Shown one piece after another: positions 35,395-44,798 of a stretch of 64,000 nucleotides of DNA. Both the position numbers and the translations under genes were made by a program. Source of the DNA: JAKZVK01 sp965248255 (GTDB lineage: Bacteria; Acidobacteriota; Terriglobia; Bryobacterales; UBA6623). Every line of letters starts with the position of its first letter. Position 1 is the first letter of the stretch. Under the pieces are notes generated by a model that was not told where the DNA came from, ran no database searches, and saw only the letters and a program-made list of their open reading frames with translations. The stretch is from contig CBDFIW010000003.1 in NCBI GenBank assembly GCA_965248255.1, positions 1,922,001 to 1,986,000 on the forward strand, in the 5' to 3' direction.

Positions 35395-36327
35395 TCAACC
35401 GGTCTCCAGCGCGAACGTCGGCATGTTAACGCCTTGGAAGGGCTGGAACTCACCCCGTACTTGGCAAAAATGCAGCTCGCAGTTGCGCGCCCCCCAATCG
35501 TAGGCCTGCCGAACCAGCTTCTCCTTCTCCACTGGAACCAAGAACACCGGCACGCGCCCCCGATGCCGGTCAAGCTCTCGTAGAATCAGCGCCGCCGCCT
35601 GCTCCTCAGATCGGATGACTCCGGGGCCCAGCATGTTCATCGCCGGGTGTCCGCAAGACGCCAGATACCCTTCGATGGCCCCATCCGCGACCTCGTAAAC
35701 CGACAGGTGCCAGACCCCGAGGGCGTTCTCAATCAGATAGCGGTAGTCCTGCTCGCGCGTGATCCCGCTGACTTCCATCTCGAGCGCCGCCATCGCTTCG
35801 ACGTCATCGAGCGTGGCGTCGCGGACACGGTCCGACCCAGCGGCCGACTGCTCGATACCGTCTTTCGGCACGGCGAGCATCATGTCCTGGTAGGCGTGAC
35901 GGGGGACGAAGCCCGCCTTGTTGTAAAGCGAGAACGAATCAAGGTTGAGGGCGCTTTGCGTCAGCCTTAGGGCTTTGTAGCCGTGGCTATCGGTGTAGTC
36001 CGTGATGAACTGCAACAGTTCGCGTCCGGCGCCCTGACCGAAGTAGTTCGGGTGGACATTCATGATGCCGAGCGACACGTGTTGAGGGCGTGGGTGATAG
36101 AAACACGTACCCATCAGTTGGCCGGTATCGGTGTTTTCAGCGACAAGGCCGCACCCTGGATCAAGAACGCTATAGACGTCGTACAACACCTCAGTCACTT
36201 GCGGGCCGCCGTGGAGGGGCTGCGGCATGCCATGAAGCTGATACCAGGTATTGAGCGAGGCATAGATCAGCTCGGCGACTTCGTGCCGGTCATCAGATGT
36301 CATGTCACGTATTTGCATCGCACTCAT
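35395..36327 (-). CDS. GNAT-family N-acetyltransferase
   Basis: The 310-residue protein has an N-terminal GNAT domain with the acetyl-CoA binding segment VHPNYFGQGAGRELLQFI (Q/RxxGxG/A) and LYNKAGFVPRH. The C-terminal half (residues ~165-310, starting VRDATLDDVEAMAALEMEVS) resembles a second, degenerate GNAT domain without a clear acetyl-CoA loop. Its start overlaps the stop of the YbgA-like gene (ATGA), so they are translated together. The acceptor substrate is unknown. Confidence 0.87.
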   Translation of the reverse strand: MSAMQIRDMTSDDRHEVAELIYASLNTWYQLHGMPQPLHGGPQVTEVLYDVYSVLDPGCGLVAENTDTGQLMGTCFYHPRPQHVSLGIMNVHPNYFGQGAGRELLQFITDYTDSHGYKALRLTQSALNLDSFSLYNKAGFVPRHAYQDMMLAVPKDGIEQSAAGSDRVRDATLDDVEAMAALEMEVSGITREQDYRYLIENALGVWHLSVYEVADGAIEGYLASCGHPAMNMLGPGVIRSEEQAAALILRELDRHRGRVPVFLVPVEKEKLVRQAYDWGARNCELHFCQVRGEFQPFQGVNMPTFALETG

Positions 36328-37313
36328 GTGCTCTTCCCTCTTCTTGGCCCATCAGGCGGCACGGAATACCGCAGCATCCACTCCCTGGGGTCCGGCTGCA
36401 GGTAGAACTGCCCCTGAAGATACGGCACGTCAACGCGACGCATATGGTCCCTGATCAAGGTCAGCGGCGTCGCAAGCGCAGTTGAGCCTTGATGAAATTC
36501 GTCGATGCGTACCCGCAACTCCTTCCGCGCACCCTCGTCCAGTTGGGGCCGCAGATGACCCATTGCATGCCGTAAGACATCAGCGTGCTTACCGCGGGTC
36601 GCCCTCGTCCCAAGCGCCTCCATGAAAAGGGCTTCGTACGAGCCACGGAACTCCCCTCGGGTCAGGTCCGCAACTCGCGCCACCAGCCGGCCCAAGGCGG
36701 CGTCGAGCTTGGGGGAATGCGCCTTGAGCTGAAGCTTGTGCCGCGCGTGAAATTCGACGGCATCCTGCCGCTTCCACTTGCCGGCGAACAATGACCGCAA
36801 CCGGCCGTAGGCGAAGACGCACTCCAAGAAGCTCTCCCGCCGTTCGGGGTCCTCGAGGCAGCCCTCTTCCGCTACCGGAAGATGCGGGAACCGATCCATC
36901 AGCGCCGTAGTAAAGATTCCTTGTCCGACCTGCCGGGCAACACCGCCTTCGACGAACACCGCCACGCGCTCGACACCGCAACTTGGCGAGCGGCTCTTGA
37001 ACACGTACCCCGCAAGAGACCGCTTTGCAAGTTCGCCGAGTTGCCGCTTCGCCCATCTCCGCATCGCAGGTGCATGGTCGATACGTGAATCGGTTCCGCA
37101 CAGGCGGATCCCTCCACTCCAGCTCTCAAGCTGGATCGTCTCCCGTGGCACGCCCAGTCCGATTTCAACCTCCGGACATACCGGTACCCACTCCACGCAC
37201 CTCCCAAGCTGCTCGACCAGGTACGTGTCTTTCTTGTGGCCGCCGTCGTGGCGAACGCGCTCGCCCAACAGACAGGCGGACACACCGAGCCGGATTGGGA
37301 TTTCCTGTGGCAT
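36324..37313 (-). CDS. DUF523/DUF1722 (YbgA-type) protein
   Basis: A 329-residue protein with the two domains of E. coli YbgA plus its N-terminal extension. DUF523 (residues ~7-150) shows VSACLLGERVRHDGGHK, PVCPEVEIGLGVPRE and FKSRSPSCGVERV, with Cys residues that could bind metal or a cluster. DUF1722 (residues ~190-305) holds the FHARHKLQLKAHSP segment. Cytoplasmic; the family has been linked to DNA-repair and photolyase neighbourhoods but its activity is not established. Coupled to a downstream GNAT gene. Confidence 0.88.
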   Translation of the reverse strand: MPQEIPIRLGVSACLLGERVRHDGGHKKDTYLVEQLGRCVEWVPVCPEVEIGLGVPRETIQLESWSGGIRLCGTDSRIDHAPAMRRWAKRQLGELAKRSLAGYVFKSRSPSCGVERVAVFVEGGVARQVGQGIFTTALMDRFPHLPVAEEGCLEDPERRESFLECVFAYGRLRSLFAGKWKRQDAVEFHARHKLQLKAHSPKLDAALGRLVARVADLTRGEFRGSYEALFMEALGTRATRGKHADVLRHAMGHLRPQLDEGARKELRVRIDEFHQGSTALATPLTLIRDHMRRVDVPYLQGQFYLQPDPREWMLRYSVPPDGPRRGKST

Positions 37314-37342
37314 GCCACCGGCTGCAGCCTTAGACTACACTC

Positions 37343-39214
37343 CTACGGCAGCGCGAAAGCCACGAACTCATCACCCGCTTTCGAACGGCTTTTCCCGCCG
37401 CCGCCGGCCGCGACCACCACGTACTGCCTGCCGTTCGCCTCGTAGGTACAGGGTGTCGCATAGGCGCCGGCGTTGAGCTTGGTCCTCCACAGAATGTCGC
37501 CCGTCTCAGCATCGAACGCGCGAAACGTATCGTCCTTGGTCGCGCCGATGAACACGACCCCTCCCGCAGTGGCGATCGATCCCCCGATGTTCTCAGTGCC
37601 CGTAGGCGGCAAGCCGCGTTTCGTCAGCTCAGGATACTCGCCCAGCACCTTCTGCCACACGATCTCTCCCTGATTCAGATCGATCGCCGTCAGCTGGCCC
37701 CAGGGAGGCTTGATCGCCGGGTAGCCGTTCGGGTCGTTGAAACGGATGTAGCCCGTGTGCTTATAGGGATAGCCGGCGTCGGGCGGCGCGTCGACCATCG
37801 TCGTAATCCAGGGAATCTCGTTCGAGTTCACGAACAGCCGGCCGCTGCTGGGATCGAAGCTGCCGCCGCCCCACAACGCTCCACCGTGGAACCCGGGAAA
37901 GATGATCGTGCCCTCTTTGCTCGGCGGCGTGAACATCGGACCAGCGCGGGTCTTCTTGTACTGTCCGAGAGCACTCGCGCGGGCTTCGGGGGTGAGGTTG
38001 GTGAGATCCTCCTCTTGCAATGACAGACGCGAGAAAGGCGGCGGCTTGGTCGGAAACGGTTGCGTTGCGGCGGCCTTTTCACCCGCCATGTCGGTTGCCG
38101 GAACCTGGCGCTCCTCCATCGGAAACAGCGGCTTACCGGTCTCGCGGTCCAGCAGGTAGGCCATGCCGGTCTTCGAGAGCTGCGCCACCGCATCGATACG
38201 ATGCCCGCTGTGATTCACTGTCACCAGCATCGGCTGGCAAGGGATATCGTAATCCCAAAGATCGTGCCGCACAATCTGAAAGTGCCAGGCCCGTTCACCC
38301 GTGGACGCATCGAGAGCGAAGGCACAGTTACCGAAGAGGTTGTCGCCGATGCGGTCGCCGCCCCAGAAGTCAAACGAAGGAGAGCCCGTCCCGGCGAACA
38401 CCAGGCCCCTCTCGCGATCCACGCTCAGGCCGCCCCAACAATTGGTCCCTCCGTTCTTCTGACACGAGGTCCGCCCCCAGCTCTCATAACCGAACTCACC
38501 CGGAAAGGGGATGGTATGGAAGATCCAACGCCGTTGGCCGCTGCGGACGTCATACGCCCGAATGTGCCCCGGCGCGGTAACCCCGGGACCCTCGCCCCCT
38601 CCCCCTCCGACAATCAGGAGGTCGTCAAAGATCACGCCCGGCGTCGTGCACTTGAACATGAGGCCGGTGATATCACGGTCAAACTCCTTCCGCAGATCAA
38701 CCGCACCGCCCTCGCCAAAGCTATCGATCACTTCGCCGGTCTTGGCGTTGAGCGCCAGCAGATCGGCCCCGGCGACAACGAAGATACGCTCGTCCTTCCC
38801 GTCGCGCCAGTAGGTGACACCCCGATTGACGCCCCGCGCCCGGTGGCCCCTCTTTAGGGCGAACGGATCGAAAGTCCAACGTAGTTTTCCGGTGGCGGCA
38901 TCGAGAGCCTGAACCTTCAGGCGCGCCGTAGTGATGTACATCGCGCCATCGACAACGATCGGCGTGCATTCGATTGTCGTTGCCGGCCGAGTCATGTGGT
39001 CGCCCGTGTGGTGGGCCCAGGCGACGCGCAAGCCCCCGACGTTCGAGCGGTCAATCTGATCGAGCGGCGAGTACCGCGTGGCCTGCTCATCACCGCCGTA
39101 ATAGGACCATTCAGAACCGCCCGCAGCAGGCCCCTTCGCGGCATTAGCAGAGCCGAACGCGGACGCGCTCATCAGTGACGCCGCAGCCCCCGTGAAGAAA
39201 GTACGTCGATCCAT
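37343..39214 (-). CDS. PQQ-dependent dehydrogenase (quinoprotein), copy 1
   Basis: A 623-residue periplasmic protein with a Tat signal (MDRRTFFTGAAASLMSASAF). The rest is an eight-bladed PQQ propeller: repeated W-motifs such as DAATGKLRWTFDPF and DAETGDILWRTKLN, and metal/PQQ-site segments (NGGTNCWGGLSVDRERGLVF, VRHDLWDYDIPCQPML). It belongs with glucose/aldose-type quinoproteins like the soluble domain of membrane-bound GDH, without its membrane anchor or a cytochrome domain. It would oxidise a sugar or alcohol and pass electrons to the respiratory chain. A close paralogue lies immediately upstream. Confidence 0.93.
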   Translation of the reverse strand: MDRRTFFTGAAASLMSASAFGSANAAKGPAAGGSEWSYYGGDEQATRYSPLDQIDRSNVGGLRVAWAHHTGDHMTRPATTIECTPIVVDGAMYITTARLKVQALDAATGKLRWTFDPFALKRGHRARGVNRGVTYWRDGKDERIFVVAGADLLALNAKTGEVIDSFGEGGAVDLRKEFDRDITGLMFKCTTPGVIFDDLLIVGGGGGEGPGVTAPGHIRAYDVRSGQRRWIFHTIPFPGEFGYESWGRTSCQKNGGTNCWGGLSVDRERGLVFAGTGSPSFDFWGGDRIGDNLFGNCAFALDASTGERAWHFQIVRHDLWDYDIPCQPMLVTVNHSGHRIDAVAQLSKTGMAYLLDRETGKPLFPMEERQVPATDMAGEKAAATQPFPTKPPPFSRLSLQEEDLTNLTPEARASALGQYKKTRAGPMFTPPSKEGTIIFPGFHGGALWGGGSFDPSSGRLFVNSNEIPWITTMVDAPPDAGYPYKHTGYIRFNDPNGYPAIKPPWGQLTAIDLNQGEIVWQKVLGEYPELTKRGLPPTGTENIGGSIATAGGVVFIGATKDDTFRAFDAETGDILWRTKLNAGAYATPCTYEANGRQYVVVAAGGGGKSRSKAGDEFVAFALP

Positions 39215-39277
39215 GAGTGCAGTGAAATGTAGGGGCCCGAGATGTCGTGCCCGCCTCGTCGACTTCCAACCCTCTAC

Positions 39278-41161
39278 TCAACCCAATGCAAACGCCGCGA
39301 TCTCGTCGCCCGACCTCGATCTCACCTTACTCCGGCCTCCGCCGGCCGCCACCACGACATACTGCTTGCCGCCCACTTCATAGGTGCAAGGCGTCGCGTT
39401 CGCGCCGGCTTCGAGCGTGGTCTCCCAAACGATGTCTCCCGTGAGCGAATCGAACGCCCGAAACTTGTGATCGGCCGTCGCGCCAATGAAAACCAACCCG
39501 CCGGCCGTGGCGACCGAGCCGCCGAAGTTCAGCGTCCCGGTCTGAGGAATACCCCGAGCTTTCAGCTCCGGATGTTCGCCGAGAACCTTGCGCCACACGA
39601 ACTCGCCGCTCGAGAGGTCGATCGCGTTCATCCATCCCCAAGGAGGTTTGATCCCCGGGTAGCCCTCGTGATCGAGCAGCCGAACGTATCCCTTGGTGTC
39701 GAACGGGAACGGATCGTCCGGCTTGGCGTCAACGATCGTAATAAAATTCGTCGTCTCATTCGAGTTGACGTAGAGCCAGTTCCTCTCCGGATCGTAACTG
39801 ACACCGCCCCACAACACGCCCCCGCTGAAGCCGGGATAAAAGATCGTCCCTCGCTTGCTCGGCGGCGTAAACATCGGCCCGTGGCGTGCGCCGCGAAACT
39901 TTTCCAGCACGAAAGCGTGGGCCTCGGGCGAGATGTCGGTGACGAGGTCTTCCGTGAACTCGGCACGGTTGAGCGACGCCGGTTTCGTCGGAACCGGCTG
40001 CGACGCGGTGAGCTTTTCGCCGGGAAGGTCGGTTTCCGGGACCGGCCTTTCCTCCATGGGAAACAGTGGCTTGCCGGTTTCGCGGTCGAAGAAGTAAAGC
40101 AGGCCCGTCTTCGTGGCTTGGACCACGGCATCGATCACACGGCCTTGGTGCGGCATCCTCAGCAGCGCCGGCTGACACGGCAGATCGTAGTCCCACACGT
40201 CGTGGCGCACGACCTGGTAATGCCAAACCCGCTCCCCGGTCTTGGCATTGAGAGCGAGAACGCAGTTGCCGAACAGGTTGTCGCCTATGCGGTCGCCGCC
40301 CCAAAAGTCGAATGACGGGGAGCCCACCGACACGAACACCCACCCGCGCCTCTCATCGAGGCTCAAGCCCGCCCAGTTGTTCGTGCCCCCGTTGACCTTC
40401 CACGAATCCGGGCTCCAGGTTTCGTAACCGAACTCACCCGGGAAGGGAATCGTGTGGAAGATCCATCGCCGCTTGCCCGTATAGACGTCGTAGCCGCGAA
40501 TGTGCCCCGGCCCCTCGCGCCGCGGTCCCTCGCCGCCGCCACCTCCGATAATGACGAGATCCTCATACACCACGGGCGGGCTGGTGCTTTTGTAGAAGAG
40601 GCCCGTCATGTCCCGATCGAAGTCTTGCTTCAGATCAACGACGCCTTCGGTGCCGAAGCTCTTGATCAGTTCCCCAGTCTTGGCGTTGAGGCAATACAAG
40701 CGCGTCTGAACAGCGGCGAAGATGCGCTCGTCCTTGCCGTCTCGGAAGTAGGTGACGCCTCGGTTGACGCCCCGTGCCCGGGACGAGCGCGAGCCCTCGA
40801 AGGGGTCGAAGCTCCAGAGCACCTCACCGGTGGCCGCATTGAGGGCGCGAATCTGCACCCGCGCCGTGGTCAAATACATCACATCGCCCACGACAATCGG
40901 CGTGCACTGAATCATCGTCCCCGGCCGGTCGAGCTTGTCCCCGGTGTGATGCGTCCACGCGCGCTTCAGGCGATGAACGTTGAAGCGATTGATCTGGTCC
41001 AGCGGCGAGTAGCGCGACGCGCCCGCGTCGCCGCCGTAGTGCCGCCATTCCGAACCCGAGCCGGTGAACGGCGCGGCCGAGAGCTTGGGACGCGCACCCG
41101 CGGCAAGCAGGGAAGCGGCGCTGCCGGCGAGGAAACGCCGTCGATTCATACGATCAGACAA
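39278..41161 (-). CDS. PQQ-dependent dehydrogenase (quinoprotein), copy 2
   Basis: A 627-residue Tat-exported protein (MNRRRFLAGSAASLLAAG) with the same domain layout as the neighbouring copy: W-motifs (NAATGEVLWSFDPF, DSLTGDIVWETTLE), NGGTNNWAGLSLDERRGWVF and VRHDVWDYDLPCQP. The two share long near-identical stretches (e.g. GGDRIGDNLFGNC), so they arose by tandem duplication and have since diverged, most visibly at NCW/NNW and around residues ~410-450. Substrate differences are likely but not predictable. The gap between the two genes is 63 bases, so one transcript is probable. Confidence 0.93.
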   Translation of the reverse strand: MSDRMNRRRFLAGSAASLLAAGARPKLSAAPFTGSGSEWRHYGGDAGASRYSPLDQINRFNVHRLKRAWTHHTGDKLDRPGTMIQCTPIVVGDVMYLTTARVQIRALNAATGEVLWSFDPFEGSRSSRARGVNRGVTYFRDGKDERIFAAVQTRLYCLNAKTGELIKSFGTEGVVDLKQDFDRDMTGLFYKSTSPPVVYEDLVIIGGGGGEGPRREGPGHIRGYDVYTGKRRWIFHTIPFPGEFGYETWSPDSWKVNGGTNNWAGLSLDERRGWVFVSVGSPSFDFWGGDRIGDNLFGNCVLALNAKTGERVWHYQVVRHDVWDYDLPCQPALLRMPHQGRVIDAVVQATKTGLLYFFDRETGKPLFPMEERPVPETDLPGEKLTASQPVPTKPASLNRAEFTEDLVTDISPEAHAFVLEKFRGARHGPMFTPPSKRGTIFYPGFSGGVLWGGVSYDPERNWLYVNSNETTNFITIVDAKPDDPFPFDTKGYVRLLDHEGYPGIKPPWGWMNAIDLSSGEFVWRKVLGEHPELKARGIPQTGTLNFGGSVATAGGLVFIGATADHKFRAFDSLTGDIVWETTLEAGANATPCTYEVGGKQYVVVAAGGGRSKVRSRSGDEIAAFALG

Positions 41162-41289
41162 GGGAATCGGCCTTCAGGCAACCTGTGTGTGAGGATTCAG
41201 ACTGTAACGAGACTCGCGGACCCTTCGCAAACACGATTGTACAACTCCCGCCTGGTCAGCCTGCTTGCGAGAATGGCCTGGGCAGTATA

Positions 41290-41303
41290 GGATTCTAGAA
41301 TCC
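41290..41303. promoter_or_regulatory. 14-bp perfect palindrome upstream of ku
   Basis: GGATTCTAGAATCC, 46 bases before the ku ATG and directly after TATA. Candidate operator; no known regulator motif is matched. Confidence 0.35.
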
Positions 41304-41349
41304 GTCCAATCCTTCGTTGCACCGCACCTGACAGAGCCACTCACCAGCC

Positions 41350-42204
41350 ATGGCCTCCACCACCTGGAAAGGCTACATCACCTTCGGACTCATCTCTGTA
41401 CCTGTGCGCCTTTTCACCGCGGCCCGCAGCGACCGGGTCAGCTTCAACCAACTCCACAAAGAGTGCCATACGCACGTTCGCCAGCAACTCTACTGCCCCA
41501 CCTGTGACGCCAAGGTCGAGCGCTCCGACCTCGTCAAGGGCTACCAGGACGGCAAAGACCAATACATCCTGGTCGAGGACGCCGAGATCAAGAAGGTCCA
41601 GCCCGCCTCGGCCGCCGGCATGGAGATCCTCGAGTTCGTGCGGCTCGACGAGGTCGATCCCCTCTACCTCGATAGCTCCTTCTACGCCCTGCCCGATGAC
41701 GCCGGCCGAAAAGCCTACTTCCTGCTGGCCGACACCATGCAGCAGAGCGGCTACGCCGCCATCGCCAAGCTGAGCATGCACCAGCGGGAATACACCGTGC
41801 TCCTGCGCGCCCGCGCCGGCGGCCTGACGCTGCACACCATGTATTACCCCAACGAGATCCGCCGGTTGGAGGAGTATGGCCGGGACACGGACCTCGAGGT
41901 CAAGCCCCAAGAGGCCGAGCTGGCGCGGCAGTTGATCGAAAGCCTCGCGGCCCCCTTCGAGCCCGCCAAGTACAGCGATGGGTACCAGCAGCGGCTCAAG
42001 GAACTGATCGATGCCAAACGCGAAGGGAAGGATACGGCCCCGACCGCGGGACCGAAACTAGCGCCGGTCATCGACCTGATGGAGGCCCTCCAGAAGAGCC
42101 TCAAGGGCGGGCCCAATGAAAGGGGCCCCGCCCGCGCCACCGAGGCCGACGCGTCCGACCATAAACAGCGCACGGCTCGCAAAAGCGCCCGCCAAGCCGG
42201 GTAG
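41350..42204 (+). CDS. ku: Ku homodimer protein for non-homologous end joining
   Basis: Bacterial Ku binds double-strand ends as a ring-shaped homodimer and recruits LigD. The 284-residue length is typical. It opens with the family hallmark TTWKGYITFGLISVPVRLFT, then CPTCDAKVERSDLVKGYQDGKDQYILVED in the beta-barrel core (written here only in part: YCPTCDAKVERSDLVKGYQ), and QREYTVLLRARAGGLTLHTM. The C-terminal ~35 residues are Ala/Lys/Arg-rich, as in many Ku proteins, and may aid DNA or LigD binding. No ligD is in the window. A perfect palindrome precedes it. Confidence 0.95.
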   Translation: MASTTWKGYITFGLISVPVRLFTAARSDRVSFNQLHKECHTHVRQQLYCPTCDAKVERSDLVKGYQDGKDQYILVEDAEIKKVQPASAAGMEILEFVRLDEVDPLYLDSSFYALPDDAGRKAYFLLADTMQQSGYAAIAKLSMHQREYTVLLRARAGGLTLHTMYYPNEIRRLEEYGRDTDLEVKPQEAELARQLIESLAAPFEPAKYSDGYQQRLKELIDAKREGKDTAPTAGPKLAPVIDLMEALQKSLKGGPNERGPARATEADASDHKQRTARKSARQAG

Positions 42205-42316
42205 CCCTACTGGGTAGCCCTGGGCCCCGGCAGGGGTAGGGGCGCTACCACCACTTTGATCCCTGAAGCCCAAACCATGCTAAGGCTGGCGGCGGCGTGT
42301 CGAAAAGGTACTAGCG

Positions 42317-43048
42317 ATGCCGTGGCCGCGGAGCTACCTATTGGGGCTGGTGTGCGCTCTGGCGTTCGGGGGAGGCCTCCGGGCGCAGCAGCCCGTTTCT
42401 CGCCCGCCCGACTACGATTTCCATGATTCACGCACCCGTGTTCCACCGCCGGAGAAGCCCGATACGAGATTCAAAGCCCCTGACAGAACCTCAGCGGTTT
42501 CAGGTGTGCCGAGCCCGCGCTACAGCCTCCGAGGCCCGCTGACGGAGGCTCGGGCTGGGACGCCGGAAACAATCGCCCGAGAGTTCTTGGACCGGAGTTC
42601 CGCCAACTCGTCAGCAAAGAGAGCTTTTACCCCCGAGCTGCCTCTGGTAGCCCGATTCGAGTCGAAGCAAGCAAAGCTCACCCACCTCGTCTTCGGCCCG
42701 GCCCACGCGGGCATCCCCTTTTTCGACTCGCAAATCCGTGTCCACGTGGACGCCGAAGGCCGGGTCTGGCGAGCCGATCCGCTGCCCTCGCTCGCTGCTC
42801 CGGGCTCCCTCGCGACGGCATTGCAAGCCGCCGACGCGATCGAGGCCGCCGCGAAGAGTATATCTCCCGCCACGCAACTCGATCTGACGCTCAGCGAGCT
42901 CGAGGTCGGGGCCGAGCGCCGGGTGACCTACCTGGATCGTTCTCTACTGAGCCCCGCCATGGCGAGCTTGGTGTGGTTTCCCCTCGGCGAAGAGATCGTG
43001 CTCGCTTGGCAAGTGGAGTGGACCCCTGTGGCGAGGCCAAGAAAGTAG
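42317..43048 (+). pseudogene. Truncated M36-type peptidase: signal peptide and FTP propeptide only
   Basis: The 243-residue frame starts with a signal peptide (residues ~5-24) and contains an FTP (fungalysin/thermolysin propeptide) domain: KLTHLVFGPAHAGIPFFDSQ and RVHVDAEGRVWRAD. The propeptide normally precedes a zinc metallopeptidase with HExxH; here the frame ends shortly after EEIVLAWQVEWTP with no peptidase domain. A 3' deletion at about 43045, next to an IS3-type element, explains this best. An independent propeptide-like inhibitor is possible but less likely. Confidence 0.65.
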
Positions 43049-43274
43049 GGACGGGTCGCGGTTGACTGAAAAAGGATAGCCAATCCAGCCCAATGGGGGC
43101 ATGATCAACTCATCCGGGGAAGCGGAGGCGGGCTCTGCTGGAGAGCAACCCACCAAGGAATACCCGGCCGCAGACTCATCGCAACGATGAGGGCGGGGTG
43201 CTCGCCTACTGAGGCCGCATCCCGCCTTGTGCTGCGCCATCGGATCGATAGATCTGCTCATGCCTTAAGAAAAC
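43049..43274. other. Unassigned spacer between truncated FTP gene and IS3 orfB
   Basis: No gene is supported. One end of the IS3 element must lie here, but I could not match an inverted repeat to the other end, so the limits stay open. Confidence 0.4.
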
Positions 43275-44105
43275 TCAGGCGGCGTTAGCCGCCTCTTCCC
43301 ACAGCCGCTCATACTCTTGCGGCGGCCGATAGCCCAGCGCCGAATGCAATCGCGTACGATTGTATTCCCGCTCAATATAAGCGCCGATCTCGGCCTGCGC
43401 CTGGGCCAAACTTTCATACTCGCTGCAGTCGACTTCCTCGCTTTTCAAAGTCTTGAAAAAGCTTTCCACGTACGCGTTGTCCTGCGGGCAGCCCTTGCGG
43501 CTCATCGATATCCTCGCGCCCGCTTGCCGCAGGGTGGCTACATAAGCTTCCGCGGCGTACTGCGAACCTTGATCGGAATGATGAATCCAGCCCGGCGCCG
43601 GACGCCGGCTGCTCAACGCTTGTTGCAGCGCCGCCAGCGGCAATTCGGTTTTCAGGTTCGGACCCACGGCCCAGCCCACCACGCGCCGCGAATACACGTC
43701 CAACACCACCGCCACATAGACGAAGTGGTTTCCCAATCGTACGTAGCTGAGATCGGAGCCCCACAGTTTGTTGGGACCCGTGGGTTGGAAATCGCGCGTC
43801 AGGTTTTCATAACGCCGCAGCGAGTGCTTCGAATCGGTCGTTCGCGGAACGGTGCGGCGACGTCGCCGCAAGAGCTTCTCTTCGCGCATCACCCGTTGCA
43901 CGCGCTTGCGATTGACCAGCAGCTTTTGACGGCGCAGCTGTTGGGTCGTCCGCCGGGTGCCGTAGGCCGGATGGTCCAAGGCGGCGTGGACAATGGCCTG
44001 CCGCAGTTCCCCGACCTGCTCGCTGTCGGGTTTGGCCTGGCGGTAGAGGCTGGCTCGCGCCAGTCCGCTCAAGCGGCACAAATCGCGCGTGCTCAGCGTG
44101 CTCAT
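43275..44105 (-). CDS. IS3-family transposase OrfB (DDE integrase core)
   Basis: The 276-residue protein has the IS3 catalytic core: first Asp in LWGSDLSYVRLG, second in WIHHSDQGSQYAAE, Glu in NAYVESFFKTLKSE. An N-terminal HTH_21-like domain (HPAYGTRRTTQQLRR) is also present, and the C-terminus YNRTRLHSALGYRPP is typical. The frame is intact, so the catalytic part of the element appears functional. Its ATG overlaps the proper-frame end of orfA (ACATGA). Confidence 0.93.
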   Translation of the reverse strand: MSTLSTRDLCRLSGLARASLYRQAKPDSEQVGELRQAIVHAALDHPAYGTRRTTQQLRRQKLLVNRKRVQRVMREEKLLRRRRRTVPRTTDSKHSLRRYENLTRDFQPTGPNKLWGSDLSYVRLGNHFVYVAVVLDVYSRRVVGWAVGPNLKTELPLAALQQALSSRRPAPGWIHHSDQGSQYAAEAYVATLRQAGARISMSRKGCPQDNAYVESFFKTLKSEEVDCSEYESLAQAQAEIGAYIEREYNRTRLHSALGYRPPQEYERLWEEAANAA

Positions 44106-44487
44106 GTTGCCTTGCCGCCTTGCGGCCCGTACTTCCTCAGCGACGCGCCGGTTCCACTGACGATGCTCGGCCGGCGCAGATCCTCGACACGCCGCAAGGC
44201 TGCGGACAAAAAATCAATCTCCATGGCCTGGCGGCCGACTTTGCGTTCCAGCTCCGCGAGGCGGGCCTGGGCTTCGTGGCCGGGCTCGACACGGGCGCTG
44301 CCGCCGGGACGCGCCCCGCGCCGGGAAAGGCTTCCTCGACGCCGTAGCGCTCGACTTGTGCCAGCCAGTCGTAGAGCTTTTCGCGCTTCACCTCCAGCTC
44401 GCGCGCGAGAGCCGAGCCGGACTCGCCGGCTTCGAGCCGCCGGACGGCCGCCAGCTTGAACTCCTTCGTGAATCGTCTTCGAGACAA
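44102..44487 (-). pseudogene. IS3-family OrfA, frameshifted
   Basis: The start (MSRRRFTKEFKLAAVRRLEA) is the helix-turn-helix of IS3 OrfA. After EEAFPGAGR the frame reads into nonsense and stops at 44137. In the next frame the sequence continues as a normal leucine-zipper region (RLAELERKVGRQAMEIDFL) to a TGA overlapping the orfB ATG. One base is missing at ~44305-44320. Whether this is decay, error, or a programmed shift cannot be told here; the site is GC-rich, not a canonical slippery sequence. Confidence 0.72.
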
Positions 44488-44557
44488 TCGAACCTCCTTA
44501 CCGTTCCCTGGTTCATTGTCCCTTCTCTACTGGTCTCGCTTTTCGGGTCCATTCCAC

Positions 44558-44683
44558 ATCGTCACCAAAGTCGATGAACTCATGACCCTCTGCGACGAAC
44601 TGGAAACCCGTATCACCGACCCCGCCGACACCCGCCGCGCCCTCCTCGAAGCGACGCTCCACGAAGCCCTCGCAACGACGTAA
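44558..44683 (+). pseudogene. 3' remnant of a type I restriction specificity subunit (hsdS)
   Basis: IVTKVDELMTLCDELETRIT and LLEATLHEALA match the conserved C-terminal coiled-coil end of HsdS proteins (IVxKVDELMxLCDxLE). Everything upstream is replaced by the IS3 element. The following ORF6N gene is a usual neighbour of type I restriction-modification loci, which supports the reading. Confidence 0.7.
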
Positions 44684-44798
44684 TCGCGCCCCAAAGGGGA
44701 GAGCCCTTTTCTGAGCGGTGCGAAAGGCACAAGAGGCGGGCGCCTCTGGGTCGCCCTTGTGAGCGCAGTTTCCCGATCCGTGCTAGACTCGCGCCTTC

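Larger units (their letters stand above)
43270..44557 (-). mobile_element. IS3-family insertion sequence (limits approximate)
   Basis: Minus-strand orfA and orfB of an IS3-type element. The right limit is set where hsdS-like coding resumes at 44558. The left limit is uncertain. Left and right flanks belong to different genes, so the insertion was accompanied by deletion or rearrangement. Confidence 0.7.

Noticed and set aside
38060..40315. Long plus-strand frames (265 and 357 codons) opposite the PQQ dehydrogenases
   Set aside because: They are antisense shadows of high-GC genes, with His/Arg-rich composition and no family features.
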